Virus record (IMG/VR): IMGVR_UViG_3300009788_000096
Span: 1 to 64,000 of that record
Strand: one strand, 5' to 3'
DNA from: a virus
DNA: 64,000 bases
Below are positions 56,899 through 63,838 of the stretch, in pieces. The notes beneath the pieces are model-generated. The model saw only the letters and a program-made list of their open reading frames with translations. It searched no databases and was not told the DNA's origin. The position numbers and the translations under genes are program-made. Each line of letters begins with the position of its first letter. The stretch's first letter is position 1.

Positions 56899-57943
56899 GC
56901 TGTCAATTATTGTACCGTATGTGAACGAGTATCCACAAATCCTTTTTACACTTCAAAGTATTGCGCAAGACCTACGAGGTCGCGTTGACTTTGAAGTCAT
57001 TGCTGTAAACAACTATTGCGATGAAGTCATTGCTCAAGATCGCGATAGCACAAGACGAATCATTCGAAGATTAAAAGCATTTTACAATATCGAGGCTTCA
57101 GATGAAGAAATTGTTGAAACATTGGTCGGTGAAGAAATTGGACTCATTGGGCCAGAAGATAAAGGTGGCAAGGCAGTAGAAGCATGTGCTAAAGGGAACG
57201 ACTGGCTTACGGCGATTTCATACACGGACAAGTTAAGTCATTGGAATGCGAAGCGTTTCGGCATTGAAAATAGCAGTGGTGATTATTTTCAATTCATTGA
57301 TTCCCATTGCATCGTCGGCCGGAATTTGCTGTATGATATGTTTGACTTTTATAAAGATAACGCTTGGAGCATGGATGGCACGCTCCATCCGCCCTTGACA
57401 TATCTCATTTTGGAATGGCGAAGATTAATATATGGATTAAGATTTGTCCATACCGAAAAACAAGCGCAACTTGACTATAAGTTTTCGAGTTACCAACATC
57501 CCGAGAGTGGCTTGCCATACGAGGTTCCGTGTATGTCGACTTGTGGTATGCTAATGACTCGGGAGCTATACGAAGAAACTGGTGGCTGGCCTAAAGAACT
57601 GGGAATTTATAGTGGAGGCGAGCACTTCATGAATTTCACCCTTGCTGTTCTTGGAAAGAAGAAGTATATCTTTCCAACTAAATTTGCGTTGTATCATCAT
57701 GCCGAAAAAAGAGGATATGCTTTTAACTCCGGTGATACTCTTCGCAATCGCTTAATAGCAGCATATCTATACGGTGGCCTTGATTGGTTTTATGAAAATA
57801 TAAAGAAGTGTAAAGGTCGGCCAAATGTGATTAAGAAGTTTCAAGCGGAGATTCCATTATTGTGCAAAGATCAGCGGCAATGGATTAAAGATCGACAAGA
57901 GATGACTATATTCGAATGGCTGGAAAAGTGGGGAAAGATATGA
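56891..57943 (+). CDS. glycosyltransferase family 2
   Basis: 350 aa. AELSIIVPYVNEYPQIL start, GDYFQFIDSHCIVG in the DxD/SxC position, and W-P-K-E-L near the acceptor region. GT-A fold. DGTLHPP and HHAEKRGY later. Overlaps its neighbours at both ends. Confidence 0.8.
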   Translation: MAELSIIVPYVNEYPQILFTLQSIAQDLRGRVDFEVIAVNNYCDEVIAQDRDSTRRIIRRLKAFYNIEASDEEIVETLVGEEIGLIGPEDKGGKAVEACAKGNDWLTAISYTDKLSHWNAKRFGIENSSGDYFQFIDSHCIVGRNLLYDMFDFYKDNAWSMDGTLHPPLTYLILEWRRLIYGLRFVHTEKQAQLDYKFSSYQHPESGLPYEVPCMSTCGMLMTRELYEETGGWPKELGIYSGGEHFMNFTLAVLGKKKYIFPTKFALYHHAEKRGYAFNSGDTLRNRLIAAYLYGGLDWFYENIKKCKGRPNVIKKFQAEIPLLCKDQRQWIKDRQEMTIFEWLEKWGKI

Positions 57944-58344
57944 AAAAAGAAACGGATTATAAAAGCTACCTTGACTCTCTTGAAGAAAAAGTAATTATCC
58001 CTGGAATCGTTTCTGGTGAACTGTGCAAGAAAAGAAAAGTTCCCGCAAGAAAAGGCAAGCTGTATAAAAGCGATTTCGGAAAATTTGTAGGCGAGTCATT
58101 CGATTGTAAGGATGCAGCTGCCATAGATTATTACGGGTACTTTAAAAAATCGAGTGGCTTCAAGCCTCTAATTACTTCGTACGAAGACATTGAAGTCAAG
58201 TCAATAAAGATAAAGGTTTGCCATTTCGCTTCTATCAAAATCGAATACGTATCAAAGATGGCACCGGAGTTGATGGAGGAGTTCTTTAACTTCAAAGGCT
58301 ATTTACTTCTCTTGAGGGGATTTAAGAGCGGGAACTTTGACTAA
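57940..58344 (+). CDS. hypothetical protein at the end of the modification block
   Basis: 134 aa. The start at 57940 overlaps the GT2 stop (ATGA). Basic, mixed alpha/beta (RKRKVPARKGKLYKSDFGKFV). Family unknown; possibly an accessory to the glycan genes because of coupling. Confidence 0.6.
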   Translation: MKKETDYKSYLDSLEEKVIIPGIVSGELCKKRKVPARKGKLYKSDFGKFVGESFDCKDAAAIDYYGYFKKSSGFKPLITSYEDIEVKSIKIKVCHFASIKIEYVSKMAPELMEEFFNFKGYLLLLRGFKSGNFD

Positions 58345-58353
58345 GTGGATCCA

Positions 58354-58384
58354 AGAGTAGCGGTGGTTAAGCCTCCGCTGCTCT
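58354..58384. terminator. bidirectional hairpin between convergent operons
   Basis: AGAG-AGCGG-GG / CC-CCGCT-CTCT stem with TTAAG loop and two mismatches, lying between the plus-strand block and the minus-strand block and overlapping the stop of the latter. Moderate T-run only on the plus side (CTCTTTG). A likely shared terminator. Confidence 0.5.
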
Positions 58385-58549
58385 TTGAAATACTTCTTCA
58401 AGCTTGTCATACTGTTTTTCTGTTAAGTAATTATTATCTTCATAAAACGTTTCCACATTGGCCACGAAGTTAGTCTCCCAATCGTCCAATGGATCATGTT
58501 CCATGAACTGGAAGATATGTTCGATTCGGCTATGTTTTCTTATCTTCAT
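58367..58549 (-). CDS. hypothetical acidic protein
   Basis: 60 aa, acidic, aromatic. Its SD AAAAGGAGAAGC is encoded by the IKRRS codons that end the upstream gene. Overlaps the bidirectional terminator at its 3' end. Family unknown. Confidence 0.65.
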   Translation of the reverse strand: MKIRKHSRIEHIFQFMEHDPLDDWETNFVANVETFYEDNNYLTEKQYDKLEEVFQRAAEA

Positions 58550-58905
58550 TTGCTTCTCCTTTTAATGACTCGCTTTTTCTTTCTCCTTTTAATAATTCGT
58601 TTTCCTTGTTGAAATTTAAACGCAACTGACAGTTCGTTAATTCTGGATTGTATCCCTCGTATTCTTGATTTTAAACTTCTGATATATTCATAATACTGGT
58701 CTTCGTTTTTGATATAGAAGTATCCGCTGCCACGACTTCCTATTGGATGCCTCCTTGAGATAAGTTCACGGATAATCTTCCGGACTCCCGGCTGAGACAA
58801 GTCCCATTTGTCTTTAGTATTTAATATACGTCCGATTTGTTGGGCTGTTATTGGATTAGTCCAGCTTGCATTTTTAATTAATTCAAGAATTTCGCGAGCG
58901 TTCAT
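58546..58905 (-). CDS. winged-helix protein with double IKRR tail
   Basis: 119 aa. The start at 58905 (MNAREILELIK) fits AAGAGGAGAAAAAGAAG. Residues ~1-70 look like a winged helix (TAQQIGRILN, GVRKIIRELISRRHPIGSRGSGYFY), then a coiled coil and the tail KRIIKRRKKKRVIKRRSK. The last ATT AAA AGG AGA forms the SD of the next gene. Probably binds DNA. Confidence 0.7.
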   Translation of the reverse strand: MNAREILELIKNASWTNPITAQQIGRILNTKDKWDLSQPGVRKIIRELISRRHPIGSRGSGYFYIKNEDQYYEYIRSLKSRIRGIQSRINELSVAFKFQQGKRIIKRRKKKRVIKRRSK

Positions 58906-59126
58906 CTTCTTTTTCTCCTCTTGATAATCCGTTTTTGCTTCACGATTTTTAACCTGTTTAACTTCTTGAAGTGGCGTGGACATAAGGCCAGCCTTAATCC
59001 GCGTGGATCTCCAGCCTCACGATTGCCGATAACAACTCCAATAATATCATCACGCCATTTACAGTCGGGGTCTAAGTCAAAGCACTCCCAACAGACACGA
59101 CTTCCCTGTAATCTAACAAGTCTCAT
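58902..59126 (-). CDS. Cys/His protein with IKRR tail
   Basis: 74 aa. CWECFDLDPDC and CPRHFKKL could bind zinc; the tail is KRIIKRRKRR, and its AAGAGGAGAAAA codons serve as SD for the winged-helix gene. Overlaps both neighbours by 4 nt. Confidence 0.65.
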   Translation of the reverse strand: MRLVRLQGSRVCWECFDLDPDCKWRDDIIGVVIGNREAGDPRGLRLALCPRHFKKLNRLKIVKQKRIIKRRKRR

Positions 59127-59344
59127 CTTATCACGATCCTCGCCGTTTTGGGATTAACAAATACTTCAGGTTTGACATTCTCAGGCTGATCATTGAGTTG
59201 AGTCAAGGGATCAGCAGTAGGTATGTGAAGCATAGTGTCAAAGTCAACCTCAATAGTTATGCTGGCGCCAGTTTTGAATACATGATCAAAAAGATGTTGA
59301 AGTGTTTCCGCTGTATTTTGACTTATCTCAACTTTTAGTTTCAT
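59123..59344 (-). CDS. hypothetical protein
   Basis: 73 aa, helical start (KLKVEISQNTAETLQHLFDH) then an extended region. No motif. Overlaps the upstream gene by 1 nt and the downstream gene by 4 nt. Family unknown. Confidence 0.65.
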   Translation of the reverse strand: MKLKVEISQNTAETLQHLFDHVFKTGASITIEVDFDTMLHIPTADPLTQLNDQPENVKPEVFVNPKTARIVIR

Positions 59345-59670
59345 TATACTCTCCTTCGTAGATTCTTTGCTGTCGTTGATTTCCCATAGAAGATATTAAC
59401 AAGTAAAGAATTTTCACCATATAATATCCTCGCCTCCTTGTAAAGCCTATATCCAAAGCATTCCTTATATTGAATAACCACATCGGTTCTAACGACCTCT
59501 CCCCATTTCCCAAAAAGATAAGTCAATGGCAAACGAAGTAAATCAATACGAGATTTGATTCTCCAAGGTTTCATCCAGATGTGAGGGTACATTGTTGAAG
59601 TGGTTGTTGCTTGGAATCTTATTAACGTAGTGGTTGTCGTGTTATTTCCAAATTGCGCCGGCTCAAGCAT
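59344..59670 (-). CDS. hypothetical basic protein
   Basis: 108 aa. The start at 59670 (MLEPAQFGNN) follows AACTTGGAGGTAAAA. Short TTTTT run near the N-terminus is not a tract of the poly-Thr type. Basic, mixed fold. Family unknown. Confidence 0.65.
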   Translation of the reverse strand: MLEPAQFGNNTTTTTLIRFQATTTSTMYPHIWMKPWRIKSRIDLLRLPLTYLFGKWGEVVRTDVVIQYKECFGYRLYKEARILYGENSLLVNIFYGKSTTAKNLRRRV

Positions 59671-59690
59671 TTTTACCTCCAAGTTAAAAT

Positions 59691-59760
59691 GGGGTGCCCC
59701 GATTGATTTCTATTCACAAGCACATTCCCCAACATGCTTGACCCTTTGATCGGGCACCCC
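59691..59760 (-). other. structured intergenic RNA element
   Basis: Outer inverted repeat GGGGTGCCC-GAT / ATC-GGGGCACCCC (about 12 bp) encloses an inner hairpin AAGCA/TGCTT and a GAAA. It fills the gap between two minus-strand genes as the hammerheads do on the left. GGGTC precedes the inner hairpin, but CUGAUGA is absent, so I cannot call it a hammerhead. Unknown structured RNA. Confidence 0.5.
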
Positions 59761-59766
59761 AAATTG

Positions 59767-60015
59767 TTAAGCTAAAAAACCAGTTTTGTGTGCTGGATCT
59801 ATTTGACTAATATATGTAATCCCAGCTTTACTTATGGTTGCTGGAAACTCAACGGACAACAAGCTCGGGTGCCTTATTCGAATTTTAACATTGTATGCTT
59901 CTTTGGCATCCCATGTCCAGCTTTCAAATTCTTTTGCTGTTCCAGCAAACATTTCCACTCCGTCAAAGCAAGAGTAAACTCCAATAACACATTGATCTGG
60001 TAGTAAAACTCGCAT
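59767..60015 (-). CDS. hypothetical protein
   Basis: 82 aa, beta-rich (MRVLLPDQCVIGVYSCFDG). SD AAGGGGGAAATTATATT. Stands alone between two structured gaps. Family unknown. Confidence 0.65.
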   Translation of the reverse strand: MRVLLPDQCVIGVYSCFDGVEMFAGTAKEFESWTWDAKEAYNVKIRIRHPSLLSVEFPATISKAGITYISQIDPAHKTGFLA

Positions 60016-60038
60016 AATATAATTTCCCCCTTATAAGT

Positions 60039-60071
60039 TATAAACGCCTTATAGACGCCGGCTGGCGCGTC
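60039..60071 (-). other. paired hairpins with complementary loops
   Basis: Minus strand GACGC-loop-GCGTC directly followed by TATAA-GGCGT-TTATA. CGCC of the first loop region and GGCG of the second are complementary, so a kissing interaction is possible. GUC separates the two stems as in the hammerheads, but the CUGAUGA and GAAA segments are missing. Possible decayed or different element. Confidence 0.35.
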
Positions 60072-60085
60072 ACAGTGAGTCAATT

Positions 60086-60832
60086 TTACTTAAGTTTCAA
60101 ACCAAAATTAATATCCAGAGAACCGCTGACAACTATGTTTATTGTTTCGGCGTCACTGGGTTTTAATTCCAAATCATGAAGACATTCATAAAGGTGGCTT
60201 ATTTGTTTTCTGAATTCTTCAAGCTCGTCTTTTAATATTTTCTTAACGATTTTAGCCCAGTCAGGAACGCCTTGCGCTTCAGGGTCGGAAGGTTGTTGAT
60301 ACGATGGAAGATCCCGTGAGTATTTTATTGCCTGATTCAGTTTGAGTTTGGTGCCTTCTTCGGTGCACCGATATTGATGCAGACTGCTGCCATCGGCAAC
60401 GACTTTCTGTGTTTCGATGAAAGCTCCAAACGCAGTCTTCACCATTTTGGCCATGCAGTTTTGGATTTGTTTTTTATCGTGGTGTCTCCTTAATTGGGGC
60501 AATATATCATTCACGGTAAATACTTTCCCACCGATCAGATGGCAAATGATTGCCCCTTTTAATGAATCGGTATTGTCAATGTGTTTTTCCAAATATTCTC
60601 TGTTTATTTGCGCTTGATCCAGAATAGTCATTTTTCCTGCCCTCCTTTCAGGCGTGCTACTCGTATATTTCGGTTTTTTGTAAATCAATTTCTTTTTTTG
60701 TTTTTGTTTTTTGAATTCCTCTTCGGTTGCGGTTGCTGCTTCTTGTTCATATTCCTGCTTGAAGTAATCTTCGAGAGATTTCCCGTCAACCATTATCCCT
60801 TCCCAGTTTTTTTTATCCTCGGCCGGTGCCAT
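60086..60832 (-). CDS. hypothetical helical protein
   Basis: 248 aa, charged; Lys/Gln-rich region ~35-50, a possible winged helix (~95-160, GKVFTVNDILPQLRRHHDKKQIQNCMAK) and helical end. SD GAGAGGTAGTC inside the end of the upstream gene. Family unknown; DNA binding possible. Confidence 0.65.
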   Translation of the reverse strand: MAPAEDKKNWEGIMVDGKSLEDYFKQEYEQEAATATEEEFKKQKQKKKLIYKKPKYTSSTPERRAGKMTILDQAQINREYLEKHIDNTDSLKGAIICHLIGGKVFTVNDILPQLRRHHDKKQIQNCMAKMVKTAFGAFIETQKVVADGSSLHQYRCTEEGTKLKLNQAIKYSRDLPSYQQPSDPEAQGVPDWAKIVKKILKDELEEFRKQISHLYECLHDLELKPSDAETINIVVSGSLDINFGLKLK

Positions 60833-61199
60833 GACTACCTCTCATTGTTAAGATGTCCGTTTGGAGCAATCTTAATTCGTCGGCGAAAGACTGCCGTACT
60901 TTCAATCCGAATGTTGTCTGCCACCATTCCTCAGGATACTTGTCTGTTGTAACATTCTGCAACGAAGTATTCGCTTGAGTTATGATACTTAATATGTTGG
61001 TGACAGTGAATTCAGTCTGAAACTCAACCGACGTTTTTATGAGTTTGACTAATTCGGAAAAATTAAAAGTAATCATTCTTCCAAAGTCTTCGTTCCACCA
61101 ATCAGCACCATGTTTATCATCTGTAATCGTTGGACGATTCACTTGGTCTATGCGCGTTAGAACAGTGCCTTTAGTAAAAGTTAAACCGCGTACCGCCAT
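60813..61199 (-). CDS. hypothetical protein with internal duplication
   Basis: 128 aa. Two similar halves: DKHGADWWNEDFGRMITFNFSEL and DKYPEEWWQTTFGLKVRQSFADEL share D-x6-WW-x3-FG and a following helix. SD AAAGGAGGTGAAGTCTA; start overlaps the upstream stop. Family unknown. Confidence 0.65.
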   Translation of the reverse strand: MAVRGLTFTKGTVLTRIDQVNRPTITDDKHGADWWNEDFGRMITFNFSELVKLIKTSVEFQTEFTVTNILSIITQANTSLQNVTTDKYPEEWWQTTFGLKVRQSFADELRLLQTDILTMRGSHGTGRG

Positions 61200-61516
61200 T
61201 AGACTTCACCTCCTTTCTTTTTAGAGATTGCTTCGCACAATGATAATGCAGTTTGAATAATATGCATCCACCTATTGTCGAAGTCATGTGCGTCCCAGTT
61301 TTCAGTATAAGTTAAACCGCGAAGGAAATTTCGGACATGCATTCCTTCACGAAAATGGACAGAATGAGGAATACCGTCTTCGGTCCAAATGGATTGAACT
61401 AAACTACCATATTCGTCAACGCACATTTGGAAGAAAGCAATTCCGTCGTAGCCAAGCCAAACTAATATTCTGGCAAACATATCTTTTTCAATCTCGCTGA
61501 TTTCATTCGGTTTCAT
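61199..61516 (-). CDS. hypothetical protein
   Basis: 105 aa. The start at 61516 uses AAAAGGAGGAAGAT, encoded by the IKRRKI end of the upstream gene. Acidic, aromatic-rich (NWDAHDFDNRWMHII). Family unknown. Confidence 0.65.
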   Translation of the reverse strand: MKPNEISEIEKDMFARILVWLGYDGIAFFQMCVDEYGSLVQSIWTEDGIPHSVHFREGMHVRNFLRGLTYTENWDAHDFDNRWMHIIQTALSLCEAISKKKGGEV

Positions 61517-62151
61517 ATCTTCCTCCTTTTGATAATTCGCTTTTTCTTTCTTCTCTTGATAAATCGTTGACCACCAAAGGTCCGCTGCGGGTGACACCAC
61601 TTTAGAAAGTCATCAAGACGAAGAATAACGATGTTATAGTTATTTACAAAAACATGAAACCGCGACTTACCACCAAGCGGTCCGTTTTGTCTTTCTATAA
61701 ATTTGAAAGTATAATCATCCATTACGATGCATTTATCTTTACGATCACGTTTGAAGATAAGGAAAGAATATCTTCGTGCATGCTCGGCTTTTTCTTTTGA
61801 AAGTTTCCTCCACCACTTTAATAATAAGGCATCATGTTTCGCAGTCAAAGGATTATCGAGGATAGACAATGGATCGACAGAAGAACTTGGCGCCCTCTTC
61901 TTTTTCTTTCCACCTCCGCCATATCCTCTTTTAAATTCCCAAATTGCGAGTGTAGTATATGGTTTACTATATATTGCAGTTGACATCATGTCGCCGGCTG
62001 CATCCATAGTTTCCCTCATTTGTTTCATGCGAGTCGTAGCGCGAGCACCAGATCCGGGAGTCCGCCAGAAGACATCGTCTCGCATTTGACTTGTAACCCA
62101 CAGCGATAACTCTTTGCACATTTCCCTTTCGAACCCGCTTCCTTTAGCCAT
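61513..62151 (-). CDS. PD-(D/E)XK nuclease, Holliday-junction-resolvase-like, with double IKRR tail
   Basis: 212 aa. FEREMCKEL...DDVFWRTPGSGAR, GDMM and WEFKRG trace the PD-(D/E)XK core (E, D, E-x-K) of phage resolvase-like or VRR-type nucleases. The tail reads FIKRRKKKRIIKRRKI; its ATC AAA AGG AGG codons are the SD for the next gene. Likely role in recombination or DNA branch processing; substrate not determined. Confidence 0.7.
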   Translation of the reverse strand: MAKGSGFEREMCKELSLWVTSQMRDDVFWRTPGSGARATTRMKQMRETMDAAGDMMSTAIYSKPYTTLAIWEFKRGYGGGGKKKKRAPSSSVDPLSILDNPLTAKHDALLLKWWRKLSKEKAEHARRYSFLIFKRDRKDKCIVMDDYTFKFIERQNGPLGGKSRFHVFVNNYNIVILRLDDFLKWCHPQRTFGGQRFIKRRKKKRIIKRRKI

Positions 62152-62369
62152 TAGTTTACCCTTATTAACTTTATGTTCATGATAGTCGGCTTGCCAAAAA
62201 TTTCAGATGGAATGCTTAAGTTTTCTTCATCTTCGAAAAAATTAAATCTTAGATGTTTATGCTCTTCACAGACATGAATACCTATACGCATGTTTAGATT
62301 ATTGTTTGAACACCAAACAGTTTCCACCCATAGTTCATTGCAATTTTCTACAGCACAATCCATAGCCAT
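62151..62369 (-). CDS. small Cys/His protein, paralogue of 62985-63200
   Basis: 72 aa. CAVENCNELW, then CEEHKHLRFNFFEDEE and an extended C-terminus. Same layout as the 62985 gene: C-x4-C, ~30 residues, C-E-E-H-K-x4-F-FF. Probable zinc finger. Overlaps the nuclease start by 1 nt. Confidence 0.65.
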   Translation of the reverse strand: MAMDCAVENCNELWVETVWCSNNNLNMRIGIHVCEEHKHLRFNFFEDEENLSIPSEIFGKPTIMNIKLIRVN

Positions 62370-62374
62370 TTTAT

Positions 62375-62656
62375 TTATCCTCCTCGGCCAACCATATCGG
62401 CTAATGATGTTTCACATATTTCCATCGCAGTTTTGCTTACTTCAGCTTTACTTTTGGAAGTAACGTAAACAGCTTTCGTAAACATTTCCTCACTGCAAGA
62501 GGTGCAGTACTTATGGCTTATCCCCCAGCCGGGAGCCAAGGTTCTACAAGTTGTTAAACACCAAGGGCATTTGACGCTGATGATAAGGCGTTCTTGGATT
62601 CTCTTGGGAAGCATTTTGTATATTATATTATACATTATTATTTTTAGTTTAGCCAT
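62375..62656 (-). CDS. hypothetical zinc-binding protein
   Basis: 93 aa. Basic helical N-terminus, CPWCLTTC and CTSC pairs for a zinc knuckle, helical C-terminus. SD AAAAAGGAAAAGTAAA. Family unknown. Confidence 0.65.
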   Translation of the reverse strand: MAKLKIIMYNIIYKMLPKRIQERLIISVKCPWCLTTCRTLAPGWGISHKYCTSCSEEMFTKAVYVTSKSKAEVSKTAMEICETSLADMVGRGG

Positions 62657-62657
62657 T

Positions 62658-62792
62658 TTACTTTTCCTTTTTCCTCACTTTTTTCATTGCTTCAAATAAA
62701 GTAGTCTTGCCATACATCCGTGCATATAGCATCATGAACTTTTTGTCTTTTTTCTTCAGCAGACTTTCAACTAACTTTATTTGAGTTTCCAT
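62658..62792 (-). CDS. hypothetical small basic helical protein
   Basis: 44 aa from ATG 62792 (METQIKLVESLL); alternatives at 62807 and 62840 exist and the SD is weak (GACGAAGATA). Lys-rich helix ending KKVRKKEK. Overlaps the upstream gene's end. Confidence 0.5.
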   Translation of the reverse strand: METQIKLVESLLKKKDKKFMMLYARMYGKTTLFEAMKKVRKKEK

Positions 62793-62985
62793 TATCTTCG
62801 TCGTCATTTTCAATCTTATGTTCCTTTTCAATATCGTCAACTAAATTTGCAATCAATCCCATGATATGTTTGCACTCTCCTGTTTGGCGCGGATAGTTTA
62901 GCTCTCTTGGATAAGCGATATCGTAAAGTATTAACGACAGTGCCCGCAAGACAAGAAGTGCAAATCTGATTCTAAACTTTTTCAT
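62767..62985 (-). CDS. hypothetical protein with hydrophobic N-terminal helix
   Basis: 72 aa. KKFRIRFALLVLRALSLILYDIAY could be a membrane-associated helix; the end is acidic and Asn-rich (NDDEDNGNSN). Start overlaps the upstream stop. Family unknown. Confidence 0.6.
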   Translation of the reverse strand: MKKFRIRFALLVLRALSLILYDIAYPRELNYPRQTGECKHIMGLIANLVDDIEKEHKIENDDEDNGNSNKVS

Positions 62986-63200
62986 TAGTATATCCTTATT
63001 GCTTTAAGAATTATTTTTACTGGACCGGTTACATCCGGCGCCGATATTTGATCTTCAAGTTCCTTAAAAAAAGTAAACTCGTAATTCTTATGCTCTTCGC
63101 AAAGTGCAAAGCTTACATGGATTGTATTCTTTTTATTTGTCTCAACCCTAAGAAGTGTTGACAAATTTGGGCAATGTTCTATAACGCAAGTGCCACACAT
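62985..63200 (-). CDS. small Cys/His protein, paralogue of 62151-62369
   Basis: 71 aa. CGTCVIEHCPNL then CEEHKNYEFTFFKELE. Shares the C-x4-C...CEEHK...FF plan with the 62151 gene, so an internal duplication within the block. Likely zinc-binding. Confidence 0.65.
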   Translation of the reverse strand: MCGTCVIEHCPNLSTLLRVETNKKNTIHVSFALCEEHKNYEFTFFKELEDQISAPDVTGPVKIILKAIRIY

Positions 63201-63202
63201 GA

Positions 63203-63394
63203 CTACATCCTTTTTAACTTGTTTTTAGGAACCTTCCCTTCTATTTTACGCCAGTTGTTATCACTATCTTTGAAATATAAGGTTACGAATATTTGATGTT
63301 TCGTTTCCCTCCTTATCTTGACTCTTGTCGCTCCGTCCTTGTTCAACATGAAAAAGGGTTTTTCTGACATATCCTCTTGGATTTTTTTTGACAT
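63203..63394 (-). CDS. hypothetical basic protein
   Basis: 63 aa. The start at 63394 (MSKKIQEDMSEKPF) follows CCGGAGGCAAAAAG. Beta hairpin middle (HQIFVTLYFKDSDNNW), Lys-rich end. It overlaps the 63264-63560 frame by 131 nt; a frameshift error between the two cannot be excluded. Confidence 0.55.
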   Translation of the reverse strand: MSKKIQEDMSEKPFFMLNKDGATRVKIRRETKHQIFVTLYFKDSDNNWRKIEGKVPKNKLKRM

Positions 63395-63560
63395 CTTTTT
63401 GCCTCCGGGTTCTTCCATTATGTCTATAGATTCTGAAGTATCTGCAACATTTCGAATTGCAATAACCAAGTGTGAATCCGGACTCCGCCAGCATTGATTC
63501 CGTCGACCAGTCAAGAGTATAGTCATCGCCGCAATTTGGACAGTGTTCTGGGAATATCAT
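63264..63560 (-). CDS. zinc-knuckle protein
   Basis: 98 aa. CPNCGDDYTLDW and CNSKCC make a zinc site in the first half. The second half runs out of frame with 63203-63394 and looks less protein-like (GRTRRQKDVKKNP). Either true overlap or an error; the N-terminal half is the more secure part. Confidence 0.55.
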   Translation of the reverse strand: MIFPEHCPNCGDDYTLDWSTESMLAESGFTLGYCNSKCCRYFRIYRHNGRTRRQKDVKKNPRGYVRKTLFHVEQGRSDKSQDKEGNETSNIRNLIFQR

Positions 63561-63835
63561 GGTGGTGTCCTCTGTCCTCCGAGAATTGAGTTTTGGGTAT
63601 TCATCGTTTCAATAATAAGTTGCAGGCAGCCGAGTAGCATTGGAAGCGTCTTGTGGCCAAGTAGTAAAAGGCCAACGAAGATTTCACCGCCGCAATGAAT
63701 ACATTTATCGCCCATGATCTTCGTGATGTCCTCTTTAAACGGATCAAGATCGATAAGCATTTCCTGTTTGCAATGCATACAAACAATGCGAGGCCTGAGT
63801 TCTTCCTTTTGAATTTTAATTAATTCACCAGTCAT
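63557..63835 (-). CDS. zinc-ribbon protein
   Basis: 92 aa. CMHC and CIHC pairs about 25 residues apart form a zinc ribbon; the rest is hydrophobic/helical (LLLLGHKTLPMLLGCLQLII). SD AAAGGAGAATAAACA. Start region 4 nt after the partial gene at the window edge. Confidence 0.65.
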   Translation of the reverse strand: MTGELIKIQKEELRPRIVCMHCKQEMLIDLDPFKEDITKIMGDKCIHCGGEIFVGLLLLGHKTLPMLLGCLQLIIETMNTQNSILGGQRTPP

Positions 63836-63838
63836 TGT

